A stretch of DNA of 64,000 bases from Candidatus Melainabacteria bacterium (lineage in GTDB: Bacteria; Cyanobacteriota; Vampirovibrionia; Obscuribacterales; Obscuribacteraceae), in the NCBI GenBank assembly GCA_003963305.1, contig RXJR01000009.1, positions 372,150-436,149 of the forward strand, given 5' to 3'. The notes below the pieces were generated by a model. That model did not search any database and had not been told where the DNA came from. It saw only the letters and a program-made list of their open reading frames with translations. Position 1 is the first letter of the stretch. The number at the start of each line of letters is the position of its first letter. The position numbers were made by a program, and so were the translations under genes. Shown here one piece after another: positions 25,899 through 34,760 of this stretch.

Positions 25899-26624
25899 TC
25901 AGTCGAGCCGGATCGCCTCTGTGTTGTTTCTATCTTGGTAGGCGCGCTCGAGACTATTCCCAGTGCCGTTTTGCAAAATAGAGTAGCTATTTCCGCTCAT
26001 ATCTTTGAAGGTGTAGGTACGTCCTAGTGGAGTTTCGACTGGTCCAGCGATTTCTTCAATGCCCCGTTCCCTGAGCTCCTTTACAGCCAATTCCAAATTA
26101 GTGACTGAGTAGACCTGTTCACAGGCGCTTGCTCCTTTCTTATCGGAAAGCACAATCGCAGGACCGTAAGCCATCTTGAACGCCGCCAGCTTCGTTCCTG
26201 CTTTATTGAATGCCCATAGCAGTTCGGATTTAAGTGTGTCTCGATAGAATCTGACGTCACCGTCGAAATTGTTGCTTTCAAGAATTAGATAATCGAGACT
26301 TTGGAAAGTGGGGGCAGGCTTCGCTACAGCAAGCACCGGTGCAGGTTTGCCTTTGTGTCTCTCAGCCATGCTGATTTTCAACATGCTTTCGCAAGTACGT
26401 TGTTTAAATGTCAATGAGTCTTCTGTGTTTCTTGAGGCTTCAATACACTTCGATAAGCGTTGCAGTTCAGAGGCAACATCGCGTTGATTGTTATTGAATG
26501 CCTTTTGAACTTTCAGGACGATCTGATTGTAGGCTTCTTCCGATGTGCTGGGATCGCTTGTGCTCAGTGCCTCTAGAGCCATCGAAATAATGTCGCTGTC
26601 ATCATATTTAGCCGAGTCCGTCAT
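25899..26624 (-). CDS. VOC/glyoxalase-like domain protein
   Basis: The 241-residue product has a helical N-terminal part (~1-125) and a C-terminal VOC domain (~128-225): SLDYLILESNNFDGDVRFYR, LAAFKMAYGPAIVLSD, YSVTNLELAVKELRERGIEE and GRTYTFKDMSGNSYSILQN. VOC proteins include glyoxalases and antibiotic-resistance or dioxygenase enzymes; the metal ligands cannot be set confidently, so no reaction is assigned. Its ATG overlaps the recQ stop by 4 nt (ATGA), so it is translated with recQ, an unusual pairing. Confidence 0.75.
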   Translation of the reverse strand: MTDSAKYDDSDIISMALEALSTSDPSTSEEAYNQIVLKVQKAFNNNQRDVASELQRLSKCIEASRNTEDSLTFKQRTCESMLKISMAERHKGKPAPVLAVAKPAPTFQSLDYLILESNNFDGDVRFYRDTLKSELLWAFNKAGTKLAAFKMAYGPAIVLSDKKGASACEQVYSVTNLELAVKELRERGIEEIAGPVETPLGRTYTFKDMSGNSYSILQNGTGNSLERAYQDRNNTEAIRLD

Positions 26625-28426
26625 CGCAGGTCCACCACTGATGATGAGATGACTGCCTTGGCGTTACCCAATTTTTGAGCACCGTTTGCGGTGATGACTA
26701 CTTTGGGATACATGCCAGGTATCGACTGTAAGTCACCTTTTCCAATTAATTCGTCAATAGATGCTAACAGTTGATCTTGCTTGAACACACTGAACCTGCC
26801 AAACAATGGCACGCGATCCAGACCTTTCTCCTTAAGCTTTTTGTTGCCGCTGCCAGACAAAATTTGAGCGATAGTGGTGCGACCAACGGTTCCATTCAGA
26901 TCAGTTACGATCTGCAGAATGGCCTCGGCAAGATTGCTTGTTTTCCCATCTTCCAAAACGCTCTGGCCAGTCTGTCTGTGTTTTTCGAGGTGAGTGCGCT
27001 CTTGCGGGTCACAGACATCGCAGCCACTGCATGCTTCTGTGACTTGTCCGAAGTACCCGAGAATTTGCCGACGTCTGCAAATGGCATCCTGTGCATAGCG
27101 AATCATTTGATCTAAGCGCTGTGAGTGCCGCAGTTTGCGCTGATTGAGTGAGTTCATCTCGATTGTGCCGTCAGAGACCCTGGCCAAAAATGAACCGTCA
27201 GGAGTGGTATCAATCAGCTGCAGCTGCTTCAGTAGATCAAGCGCGCTGTTTAGAGCAGAATCAGCAATGTCCATGTCATCGAGGAGCGTGCTGATTCGCA
27301 TCGGCTGCAAGCCCGATGACACTATAAGTTTGTAAGCGATTTCAACTTGATGTGCAGTCGGAAAGTTCCGATCCATCAACCAACGTTGCGTATGCACATC
27401 TTTGGATTGGTAGAGCAGTGTACATGTGGCGGACTCTCCATCACGTCCTGCTCTTCCCGCTTCCTGATAGTAACTCTCCAGTGAGCCTGGCAGATTGTAG
27501 TGAATCACTCTGCGAATGTTTGCTTTGTCGACGCCCATGCCGAATGCGACAGTGGAAACAATTGTCGATACCTTGTCGCCTTCGAAAAGTTTCTGGGCTC
27601 TCTGGCGTTGTTCACTCGACAGCCCGGCGTGGTAGCAAGCTGCTGTCAGACCTGATTGCCTCATGCGTTCGCTCAGCGCTTCTGCTTCTTTACGGCTGCT
27701 CGTATAAACGATTGCCGGTGCGTTTGTGCTCTTTAACGCCGAAAAAACAAAATTGTCTTTGCTGACTGCGTTGGTGACAGGTTCAACTTCGAAGCGAATA
27801 TTGGGACGGTCGAACGACCCGGTTACAACATTCATGTTGGACAAGTTTAGTGACTGAATAATATCTCGCTGCACCTGCGGTGTGGCGGTTGCCGTTAATG
27901 CCAGTACTGAAGCTGCTTTTAAATGACTTAGAATATAGCTGCTCAAATTTCTGTATTGGGGACGGAAATCATGCCCCCACTGGCTAATGCAATGCGCTTC
28001 ATCAATAACTAGCAGCGAAACATCGATTTGTTCAAGCAGATTTCTGAAACGAGGTGATTCGAATCGTTCGGGAGCCACAAAAACCAGTTTGAAGACACCG
28101 GCTTTGATACCGCCAAAACGAATATCCAGTTCATCTGGTGAGACGCTACTGTTGAGCAACGTAGCGTTTGTTATTCCGCGGCGCATCAGACCGTTAAGCT
28201 GATCTTGCATTAATGCGATGAGTGGCGACACAACTATAGTCGCACCTGGAAGTATCTGGCTGGGCACCTGGTAGCACAGTGATTTACCGTAACCAGTCGG
28301 CAACAAAGCCAGCGTGTGCCGCCCGTTCATGACATGGTCGATGACTTCACGTTGTTTCGGTCGAAATTCCTTCAGACCGAACCTTTCGTGTAAAACCGAG
28401 TCGAGTAAAAAATCTGAAACAGCCAT
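26621..28426 (-). CDS. recQ: ATP-dependent DNA helicase RecQ
   Basis: The 601-residue product has all RecQ helicase motifs: motif 0 FGLKEFRPKQREVIDHV, Walker A LLPTGYGKSLCYQVP, DEAHCISQWGHDFRP, TATATPQVQRDI, and YYQEAGRAGRDGE. A zinc module follows (CRRRQILGYFGQ, then CSGCDVCDP), then a winged-helix RQC domain (~490-585). No HRDC domain is present; the protein ends soon after RQC. RecQ unwinds DNA 3'-5' in recombination and replication repair. The start is ATG 28426, 152 bp from the divergent OmpA-type gene. Confidence 0.95.
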   Translation of the reverse strand: MAVSDFLLDSVLHERFGLKEFRPKQREVIDHVMNGRHTLALLPTGYGKSLCYQVPSQILPGATIVVSPLIALMQDQLNGLMRRGITNATLLNSSVSPDELDIRFGGIKAGVFKLVFVAPERFESPRFRNLLEQIDVSLLVIDEAHCISQWGHDFRPQYRNLSSYILSHLKAASVLALTATATPQVQRDIIQSLNLSNMNVVTGSFDRPNIRFEVEPVTNAVSKDNFVFSALKSTNAPAIVYTSSRKEAEALSERMRQSGLTAACYHAGLSSEQRQRAQKLFEGDKVSTIVSTVAFGMGVDKANIRRVIHYNLPGSLESYYQEAGRAGRDGESATCTLLYQSKDVHTQRWLMDRNFPTAHQVEIAYKLIVSSGLQPMRISTLLDDMDIADSALNSALDLLKQLQLIDTTPDGSFLARVSDGTIEMNSLNQRKLRHSQRLDQMIRYAQDAICRRRQILGYFGQVTEACSGCDVCDPQERTHLEKHRQTGQSVLEDGKTSNLAEAILQIVTDLNGTVGRTTIAQILSGSGNKKLKEKGLDRVPLFGRFSVFKQDQLLASIDELIGKGDLQSIPGMYPKVVITANGAQKLGNAKAVISSSVVDLR

Positions 28427-28578
28427 GAGTCAAATGATACAAAGCCACAAGGGACTTTTTCACTCATTGAAAGATGTTTATTATCCAGTCATGCCGCGCT
28501 TCAGCGCCGTTGGTAAGCTTCTGGCATAATTTAGGCGAGCAAAGTGGTTCAAATGTATATACGTTAGATGGTGTCCCT

Positions 28579-29685
28579 GTGAGAAAGCTTTTCATTCAAT
28601 TGTTACTGTCGCTGATAAGTTTGGCGGCTATGCCGTCTTACGGACAGGATCCGCCACCTTCCGGTGCTCCGGTTCCAGGACCGGCGCCGAAAGCAGTTCC
28701 GAAACCTGCAAACGGTCTTCAAGATTACACAGACAAGCTCAAGATGGTTCCTGGCGTTGTCATAACTTTTCCAATTGTCGACGGCATTGACACTCGCAGA
28801 AATAAGATTGGTAACTACGACTTTACTGCCACGATTCACGATAACAATGCCGAGGGCTTCGGATACAAGTGGACTATGTCGAAACCGGCAGAAGCCCAGG
28901 GATTCAGGGCTGTAGCCCCTGAAGACGAGAAAGGTGCGCTTCTAGTCAGTCTCTTTTATCAAGATGGTCAGAGCTTCACTATGAGCGGGTATACGAACAC
29001 GGTAAGAATCTCAGATGCTCTTTTTAAGGGCTTGAAGTCCGGGCGCTCCTTGCCATTTCAGATTGATTTGGAAGATCCGAAGGATGTGCCGAGCAAAATT
29101 CGGATGATTGGTCGCGAATACGTCGGTATTTTCGTCAACGGTAAAAAGGCACGAGTGCGTGCAATCAAGACCGAAACCGACAATCAATGGCACTACTGGA
29201 TTATGGACAAGTCCTCGTTCCCGATTATCGTGCAGGGCGATGGTCCTTTTAAGTGGAGTGAGCCTCGATTTCAAATAGGCGGTGGTGCGGGCAGTGGCAT
29301 CAATCCCGATGCCGAGTCACAACGATTGATCAAGGACCTTGAGAAAAATGGTGTTGCCACGTCACACGCAATTCTATTTGCTTTCAATTCAGCCAAATTG
29401 CAGAGTAGCTCGAAGCAAATACTTAACGGCATTGCGACTTACCTCACAAAGAGCGTAGACGTGAAATTGGCAGTGGAAGGGCATTGCGATATTGTCGGTT
29501 CGGCTCAATACAATAAGGTCCTTTCCCAGAAACGAGCTAATGCCGTGCGTGATTATCTCGTTTTGAAAGGTGTTGCAGCAGCGAGATTAAGGCCCGAAGG
29601 GTATGGTTTTAGCAAGCCAATCGCTGATAACAAAACTGCGCAGGGGCGTGCTCAAAACAGGCAAGTGGTGTTCAGGAAAATCTAG
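28579..29685 (+). CDS. OmpA-family peptidoglycan-binding protein
   Basis: GTG 28579 is chosen because it begins a signal peptide (RKLFIQLLLSLISLAAMPSYG); the frame is open from 28474. The 368-residue product has a Pro-rich start, an unassigned beta-rich middle (~50-250), and a C-terminal OmpA domain (~260-368): AILFAFNSAKLQSSSKQILN, KLAVEGHCDIVGSAQYNKVL, SQKRANAVRDYLVLKGVA and GYGFSKPIADNK. The usual 'EGHTD' reads EGHCD. The conserved Asp and Arg that contact diaminopimelate are present, so it should tether the outer membrane or a surface complex to the wall. The next gene starts directly at its stop codon. Confidence 0.88.
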   Translation: MRKLFIQLLLSLISLAAMPSYGQDPPPSGAPVPGPAPKAVPKPANGLQDYTDKLKMVPGVVITFPIVDGIDTRRNKIGNYDFTATIHDNNAEGFGYKWTMSKPAEAQGFRAVAPEDEKGALLVSLFYQDGQSFTMSGYTNTVRISDALFKGLKSGRSLPFQIDLEDPKDVPSKIRMIGREYVGIFVNGKKARVRAIKTETDNQWHYWIMDKSSFPIIVQGDGPFKWSEPRFQIGGGAGSGINPDAESQRLIKDLEKNGVATSHAILFAFNSAKLQSSSKQILNGIATYLTKSVDVKLAVEGHCDIVGSAQYNKVLSQKRANAVRDYLVLKGVAAARLRPEGYGFSKPIADNKTAQGRAQNRQVVFRKI

Positions 29686-30567
29686 TTGAAGCGAATTATT
29701 CGATTCTCTTTTTTGTATGATTGGACTTCCCACTGCGCTGGTCTGCTTATTCTGCTGACTTTTGCACCTGGCTGTTTTCCCCAACCCGCTTTCAGTCAAC
29801 AGAGAATTGCGCCTTCCGGTTGGATAGAAGATAGTCAGCCGGCATCGAATTTGGTGCCTAAAGGTTCTGCAACGGGAGCACGGGCTCCGTTGCAAGGTGG
29901 TGTGCAACATTCTGACGAGTTGCGTCCTTTGCCGTCCAATCTGCAATCAGGAGCCATTTTTGATGAAAAATCCATACCGAAAACTGCCGACGATGTTGGT
30001 TGGTATCAGATTCCTGACTGGTTAGCGGGCAAGTGGTTGCGAGAGGAGGAAACCATTCTCTCGACTTATTTTTTTGAGAGTAAAGTCCAGCAGAATGAGC
30101 CGCGCACTATCGCAGAAAGAGAGATAGCTGAGTTTGGTTTTCAGCGAGACAAACAAGGAAAGATTTGGCACTACAGGCTCGCTTCGAAAGGTGTCTCAGA
30201 CTGTGGCAGCTATCTGGCTGTTGCCTTCGTTCAATCGCAAGAGCCCCTCCACGTCGCAGAAGACCTGGTCGTAATTCGTGATGTTTTCGTTGAGGTGCAG
30301 GTGAATAAGGAAACGAACGTGATTATGCACTCATCGCAGGCGGAATCGATTACTAAATACCGACCGTTGCATGATGGACTGATTAAAACTTCAATGTCCG
30401 TAAAGGTCTTCAATGAAGACGGCACACCATATACGGTTCAGAGGAATATTGCTGCAGATAAACGTATAGAAGCTTTCAAATCTACAGACACCTTCAAGGA
30501 GCATAATTTGCGAAAAAGTTTTGCTGATTTTCTCCATGTAACAGGACGAGACGACTTGATTCCCTGA
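29686..30567 (+). CDS. Exported protein of unknown function
   Basis: The 293-residue product starts with TTG immediately after the upstream TAG, so it is translationally linked to the OmpA-type gene. The N-terminus has a hydrophobic stretch (CAGLLILLTFAPGCFPQPAF) that could be a signal peptide; LLTFAPGC loosely resembles a lipobox. The mature part contains VGWYQIPDWLAGKWLREEE and a repeated 'VEVQVNKETNVIMHSSQAE' strand pattern that suggests a beta-rich fold such as a lipocalin-like barrel, but I cannot assign a family. Confidence 0.65.
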   Translation: MKRIIRFSFLYDWTSHCAGLLILLTFAPGCFPQPAFSQQRIAPSGWIEDSQPASNLVPKGSATGARAPLQGGVQHSDELRPLPSNLQSGAIFDEKSIPKTADDVGWYQIPDWLAGKWLREEETILSTYFFESKVQQNEPRTIAEREIAEFGFQRDKQGKIWHYRLASKGVSDCGSYLAVAFVQSQEPLHVAEDLVVIRDVFVEVQVNKETNVIMHSSQAESITKYRPLHDGLIKTSMSVKVFNEDGTPYTVQRNIAADKRIEAFKSTDTFKEHNLRKSFADFLHVTGRDDLIP

Positions 30568-30610
30568 TCTACTGCTGATCCGTGTGCGAACTATCATGTA
30601 GTACGGCAGC

Positions 30611-31621
30611 TCAATGTGTGACTACGCCATCCAGACTGGCAACTGCTGTTTCATCAACTCCACGTTCTAACCATGCTGTAATCGAGTTGACGACGGCGGG
30701 CTTGAGGCGATTGGTTCCGAGCAGAATGTGACCGCATTTTGCAATATTGACGATGCGCTTATCTGCAGATGGTATGTTTGCCAGTACTTTCTGCGCCGAC
30801 TGAGGTTTCAAAACTTTGTCGTCACAACCTTGTACAACTAACACGGAGGTCTCAGGCGAAATGCGGCGAGCGAACTTCGCATTCTTCTTCATGAATTTTG
30901 CGGCTCTGAACATCTCTCTGGCGCTCATTGTCGGTCTCTGCCAACTATCCTTGAGACTTTCTTCCAGAGCTGGCAGGTCATCGGTTCCGTATCTCTTTTG
31001 GTATCGCACCACGTTGATTTGATGATCAAGTCTATAGAAGTTGCTGAGCAGATCTCCAAGGAACCAGGTGAGTTTTACATGACCGGTTTTGCAACCCGTT
31101 CCGGCCAGAACCAAGCCCCGGACTAACTCTGGCATATCGCCTGCGGACCGGATTGCCACACCTGCTCCCGCACTTTCCCCGATCAAGAAGATTGGCTGAT
31201 CTGGATTGGTCTGTTTCAGGACTGGGAGCAGTAGATCCACATCTTTGACAGTCCGTTTGAAATTACATTTGTAGCCGGCATGCTCTTTCGTGGACTGAAA
31301 GTGCCACCGCCCGTGCCCTCTCTGGTCGATCCCGTATACAGTGAAACCATCCTCGGCCAGCTTTTTGGCCAGACAGTTTAGACTGTAGGCGCGCTGGGTG
31401 ATACCGTGGATCAGGAGCACAGTGCCACGGTTAGAAAATGCTCTGGACTGCGATGTGTCTCCGGTAGCCGTGTCTTCCCATTTGCAGACCGGCAGATTTA
31501 GCTCTTTGCCTTCCATGCACTCTTCGGTAAATTGCACCGCTGCTAGTGATGGAACTGCATACAGCGCGATGAGGAAGTAGCTGATTATGCTTATAATTAG
31601 TTGGCAGAAGTTTTTATGCAT
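30611..31621 (-). CDS. Exported alpha/beta hydrolase (monoacylglycerol-lipase-like)
   Basis: The 336-residue product has an N-terminal hydrophobic segment (LIISIISYFLIALYAVPSLA). The hydrolase core shows the oxyanion HG motif (VLLIHGITQRAYS), YGIDQRGHGRWHF, the nucleophile elbow GESAGAGVAIRS, the acid loop VLVVQGCDDKVLKPQS and the catalytic His in AKCGHILLGTN. This order and the GHGxS-like wording resemble monoacylglycerol lipases and lysophospholipases. The natural substrate is unknown, but export suggests a lipid or ester outside the cytoplasm. Confidence 0.85.
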   Translation of the reverse strand: MHKNFCQLIISIISYFLIALYAVPSLAAVQFTEECMEGKELNLPVCKWEDTATGDTSQSRAFSNRGTVLLIHGITQRAYSLNCLAKKLAEDGFTVYGIDQRGHGRWHFQSTKEHAGYKCNFKRTVKDVDLLLPVLKQTNPDQPIFLIGESAGAGVAIRSAGDMPELVRGLVLAGTGCKTGHVKLTWFLGDLLSNFYRLDHQINVVRYQKRYGTDDLPALEESLKDSWQRPTMSAREMFRAAKFMKKNAKFARRISPETSVLVVQGCDDKVLKPQSAQKVLANIPSADKRIVNIAKCGHILLGTNRLKPAVVNSITAWLERGVDETAVASLDGVVTH

Positions 31622-31813
31622 GCTCGTTTCCGCAGGACAGCGAAGCCAGCTGTTAGCTGTCTTCGTGCGTCTTATCTGGCGACGCTTCTCTTGACTGCCC
31701 GTATAGGCGGAAAACTCTGCAAATAGTTCCCGGTGCTTTCCAGTCCAGTTTGCACAGCTGCCGACTTAACACAATGCATTGTTGATGCCGATCTCTGTGT
31801 CACTGACCCAAGG

Positions 31814-32263
31814 TCAAGTATGCAGCACTGCTACAGCGAAGCTATCCTGCATAGCATCTTCGGATGCCGTAAATAGTGCCTCGAATACTTCGCCATGACT
31901 ATAGACACTATCAATGGTGTCGCGTGTATCTGGTGGCAGCGATTCAAATAGCGCGAACATTTCCTGTACCTGAGCTGGGCTGAAGTAGCCCATAAATGGA
32001 CAGTCGCCGTTGCTGCCGAGAACATTGTACGGTGAGTTGTTGAACGCGTTGTTGGGCAGGAATCGGCTTCCCCCGATGTGATTGTCGATACTCTCCAGGG
32101 CATCGATGAAATCATCGGCTGTTAATTCGATTGAAGTGCACAGCACCCCATCTGATTCGATGGCGCGCACCAGCTGGTCGTAGACCTCCTGGTCGGTGTG
32201 CCCGGTGAATTCGCTGGGCAGTTTCTCTTCGTCGATGATATAGAGCGAAAATGTTTCGGTCAT
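31814..32263 (-). CDS. Hypothetical protein, 149 aa
   Basis: An acidic soluble protein beginning MTETFSLYIIDEEKLPSEF, with no signal peptide, membrane segment or recognised domain. Motifs such as FLPNNAFNNSPYNVLG and GYFSPAQVQEMFALFESLPP resemble DUF1877-like small proteins that bind in loops around Asn and Pro, but this is tentative. It lies alone between an alpha/beta hydrolase and a tandem-repeat block. Confidence 0.6.
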   Translation of the reverse strand: MTETFSLYIIDEEKLPSEFTGHTDQEVYDQLVRAIESDGVLCTSIELTADDFIDALESIDNHIGGSRFLPNNAFNNSPYNVLGSNGDCPFMGYFSPAQVQEMFALFESLPPDTRDTIDSVYSHGEVFEALFTASEDAMQDSFAVAVLHT

Positions 32264-32639
32264 GGAATCCAGTAAGCGTTGCGGTGACGAGTAGATATAA
32301 ACCCCGATTCTAATCTTCTAAAACTCCCTTTCAGCAACCTTATTTTTCGCCTTCCGTCTTCAGAAGAGATTGTACGCAGCCCAGTGCTGTATACAGTTGA
32401 GTGGGATTATTATCAGAAGCATTCGAGTTGCGTTTGCCAAAGTCGGCTCGCCCAAGTGGCGAACACGGAGTTGTACTTGCCCAAATGGCGAATACGGAGT
32501 TGTGCTCGTCCAATTAGCGAACACGGAGTTGTGCTCGCCCAATTAGCGAACACGGAGTTGTGCTTGCCCAAGTGGCGATCACGAAGTCGTGCTAAGAGAA
32601 GTTGCACTTACCGAAGTTGAATTTACCGAGTTCAAAACC
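32264..32639. other. Intergenic region carrying 29-nt tandem repeats
   Basis: Apart from the five tandem repeats at 32450-32593 nothing was recognised. The repeats cross all frames with few stops, which explains two overlapping spurious open frames. Confidence 0.5.
32450..32593. repeat. Five tandem copies of a 29-nt repeat
   Basis: Unit GCCCAAGTGGCGAACACGGA + GTTGTACTT, five adjacent copies with a few substitutions each. There are no spacers, so it is not a CRISPR array. It lies between two same-strand genes, after the stop of neither directly. Like the 27-nt block at 7701 it has five units and sits between genes, but the unit sequences are unrelated. Confidence 0.9.
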
Positions 32640-33623
32640 TTACCGGAATTGAGACTCCTGCCTCAGCTTTGTTTTTCCCTGTTCAATGATCGACTGCAAT
32701 TTCGTGCGTCCGATTTCATCGACAGACGGCGCACGTTCTATTGGCTCCATGATGGATGCGAACCAGTCTGGATTTTCGACCACGTCTGTCCAATCATCCA
32801 TCTTGTCCCATTCACCATCGTTTAGACCAAGTAAAAACCTTGCTCTAAAAGGATTTACTCCTTCCATCTCGTAAACAGGGACGCGCAGGTCGCGACCCAA
32901 CCCGGTGTCGAATCGGGCTGTGCCTGTTGAGTCTACGTCAACGTCGCAAAAAATATCGTAGCGGCGTATCAGGTCCTGTGCTTCCGCCATGATTGCATCA
33001 TGTTTGGCTTTACCTTTGGGCGTGGAGCGATAGGATGCTTGTTTGACGTCCACTTCCACTAGTCCCTCTTTTTCAGCATGCTTTAGAGTCTGATCAAGTT
33101 CGATGTGGTCTTTAGTTACATCGAGCTGCCGTCCAACGCAGATTTGATGCAAGAAAAAGGCGTCGCTGAAATCTTTTGCGTCTAAGCCCCCAGATGCTGC
33201 ACTTCCGCCCTGTCCGAGACCGCCGGCGCTTACATCTCTGGAGGTGCTGGAACTTCCAGTTTTTAAACCACCCGAAACGATGATGTCGGTGCGGAAATAT
33301 TTGACGCCGTCTCTCATGGCAGGAATGAAGGCTTGCATCAATGGAGCATCCGGGTTTAACTCATCATTGTTGGCTGCGAACGATACAGTTTCTCTTATAA
33401 AGATGCCCTGCTCGTCTTTGTCGAAGATGATGCGTTGCAGCGCCTGCAAGTCGTCGATGTAACCTGGTGCCAGTAAGTTCTTGCTCACTAGTTCGTCGAT
33501 GTTTTCGTCGCCTATCACATCAATAACTACGTCGATGGCGTTATGGCGCACGATGTTTTCCGGCAAAGTGAAGATGACCATGTGTTTGTGGGCATCGTCA
33601 CTCAGGCTGAGTAGGTATTCCAT
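32640..33623 (-). CDS. Conserved-looking hypothetical protein paired with a lipoprotein
   Basis: The 327-residue protein has no signal peptide. It begins MEYLLSLSDDAHKHMVIFTL, has a Gly/Ser-rich linker at ~120-150, and ends in charged helices. The C-terminal half contains YRSTPKGKAKHDAIMAEAQD, DVDSTGTARFDTGLGRDLRVPVYEME and LLGLNDGEWDKMDDW. I cannot assign a family. The start lies 3 nt after the stop of the upstream lipoprotein gene, so the pair is almost certainly one operon. Confidence 0.7.
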   Translation of the reverse strand: MEYLLSLSDDAHKHMVIFTLPENIVRHNAIDVVIDVIGDENIDELVSKNLLAPGYIDDLQALQRIIFDKDEQGIFIRETVSFAANNDELNPDAPLMQAFIPAMRDGVKYFRTDIIVSGGLKTGSSSTSRDVSAGGLGQGGSAASGGLDAKDFSDAFFLHQICVGRQLDVTKDHIELDQTLKHAEKEGLVEVDVKQASYRSTPKGKAKHDAIMAEAQDLIRRYDIFCDVDVDSTGTARFDTGLGRDLRVPVYEMEGVNPFRARFLLGLNDGEWDKMDDWTDVVENPDWFASIMEPIERAPSVDEIGRTKLQSIIEQGKTKLRQESQFR

Positions 33624-33626
33624 GTA

Positions 33627-34481
33627 CTAGCGCCTCCGTCCGCCCCAACCGCCCCGGGATCTGAATCCGCCTGATGAACTTCCGAAAATGCCGCCGGACG
33701 ACCTGCGACCGCCCCAGGCCGATGAACTGGAACTCTCTGTCGAGCTCGTGCCGAATCCAAACGATCGGCGCTTGGAAGTGTCAGATGAAAAGCTTCCGCC
33801 ACCGAATCCGGTTTTACTGGCGAATCCTCCGCCCAGAGATTTCTGCTTGAAGCGCGACATGAAATCGTTGTTGCTGGCTCTTTGACTGCTGTAAGTTGGA
33901 GAGCTCCGGAACGTGTCGCGGTATCCACCAAGCACTGTGATGCGAGGGTACGGCGTGTAATAGCGACCACCCCAACCGCCCATCATGTGCGAGAGGAGCA
34001 TGTACTGGACGATCGGGCTGTCAAGCAAACTGTGATGCCCGACGTAGTATGGAGTGCCATAGCCTGTGTTGACCGTGTATGGCACTTCGTTGTTAACCGG
34101 GTCTCCGGTTTGTTCGATTGAGAAGAGTTTTTCGTCGCCCGGCTTATAGCCTTCCTGTTTCAGCTTGTCGATGTATCCGGTCACTACCAGCTTACCGTTT
34201 TCGCGTGTAGCGTCTATCGAGACCACATCGTTTCCGTCATATATCTCGTTTACGCGCTTTTCGAAATTTTGCATCCAGCCGTCGAAATCTTTACTGTCTT
34301 TGCCTTTCGACTCCCAGAATGCTTTTTGTACTTCGTCTAAGTTGATTTTGGCCGATTCGCCTTCTACTTGCGCCGATCTAGATCTGTAGTGCTCGACTCG
34401 GTTGCTATGGCTTGAGCAGCCACCCAGGCTAATGCTTATGGCCAATAACGCAACCATTAAGCCTGCTTGCACCTGTTTCAT
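33627..34481 (-). CDS. Lipoprotein with Gly/Ser/Arg-rich C-terminus
   Basis: The 284-residue product follows a strong ribosome site (GGAGG six bases before ATG). Its N-terminus is a lipoprotein signal (LMVALLAISISLGGC, lipobox LGGC). The middle (~50-130) includes GWMQNFEKRVNEIYDG and KLVVTGYIDKLKQEGYKPGD, then a YVGHHSLLDSPIVQYMLLSH motif. From ~200 on it is Gly/Ser/Phe/Arg-rich, ending RSRGGWGGRRR, as in membrane-associated proteins with an RG-rich cytoplasmic or surface tail. Similar 'GG-rich tail after a short fold' lipoproteins are common and uncharacterised. Confidence 0.75.
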   Translation of the reverse strand: MKQVQAGLMVALLAISISLGGCSSHSNRVEHYRSRSAQVEGESAKINLDEVQKAFWESKGKDSKDFDGWMQNFEKRVNEIYDGNDVVSIDATRENGKLVVTGYIDKLKQEGYKPGDEKLFSIEQTGDPVNNEVPYTVNTGYGTPYYVGHHSLLDSPIVQYMLLSHMMGGWGGRYYTPYPRITVLGGYRDTFRSSPTYSSQRASNNDFMSRFKQKSLGGGFASKTGFGGGSFSSDTSKRRSFGFGTSSTESSSSSAWGGRRSSGGIFGSSSGGFRSRGGWGGRRR

Positions 34482-34760
34482 TGTTCCTCCGTTCCTTTCG
34501 GAATCAATAAGTCGAATAGCTCACCGCTGTGATTATCCATATAATCCAAGCAATCTCATCATAACGACTCGGCAAATTAAAAGGTGCTATAAACCGAATT
34601 TCTTTATGGTCCGAGGCATTTTTCTACGCGTCTGGAGCGACGCATTGACGTTAAATTGTTGTGTTTAAAGCTTGCTGAAAGTTTTTGTTGGATATGGTTC
34701 CTGTCGCCGATTTGCCCGGGCGTTGTCCAGCTTCTCGAAAGACACTGAATGTGGTGCTCT

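Noticed and set aside
32450-32593. CRISPR array
   Set aside because: Units are directly adjacent without unique spacers, and no cas gene is present.
32384-32620. Overlapping frames across the 29-nt repeats
   Set aside because: The unit length is not a multiple of three and the frames merely lack stops; no start context.
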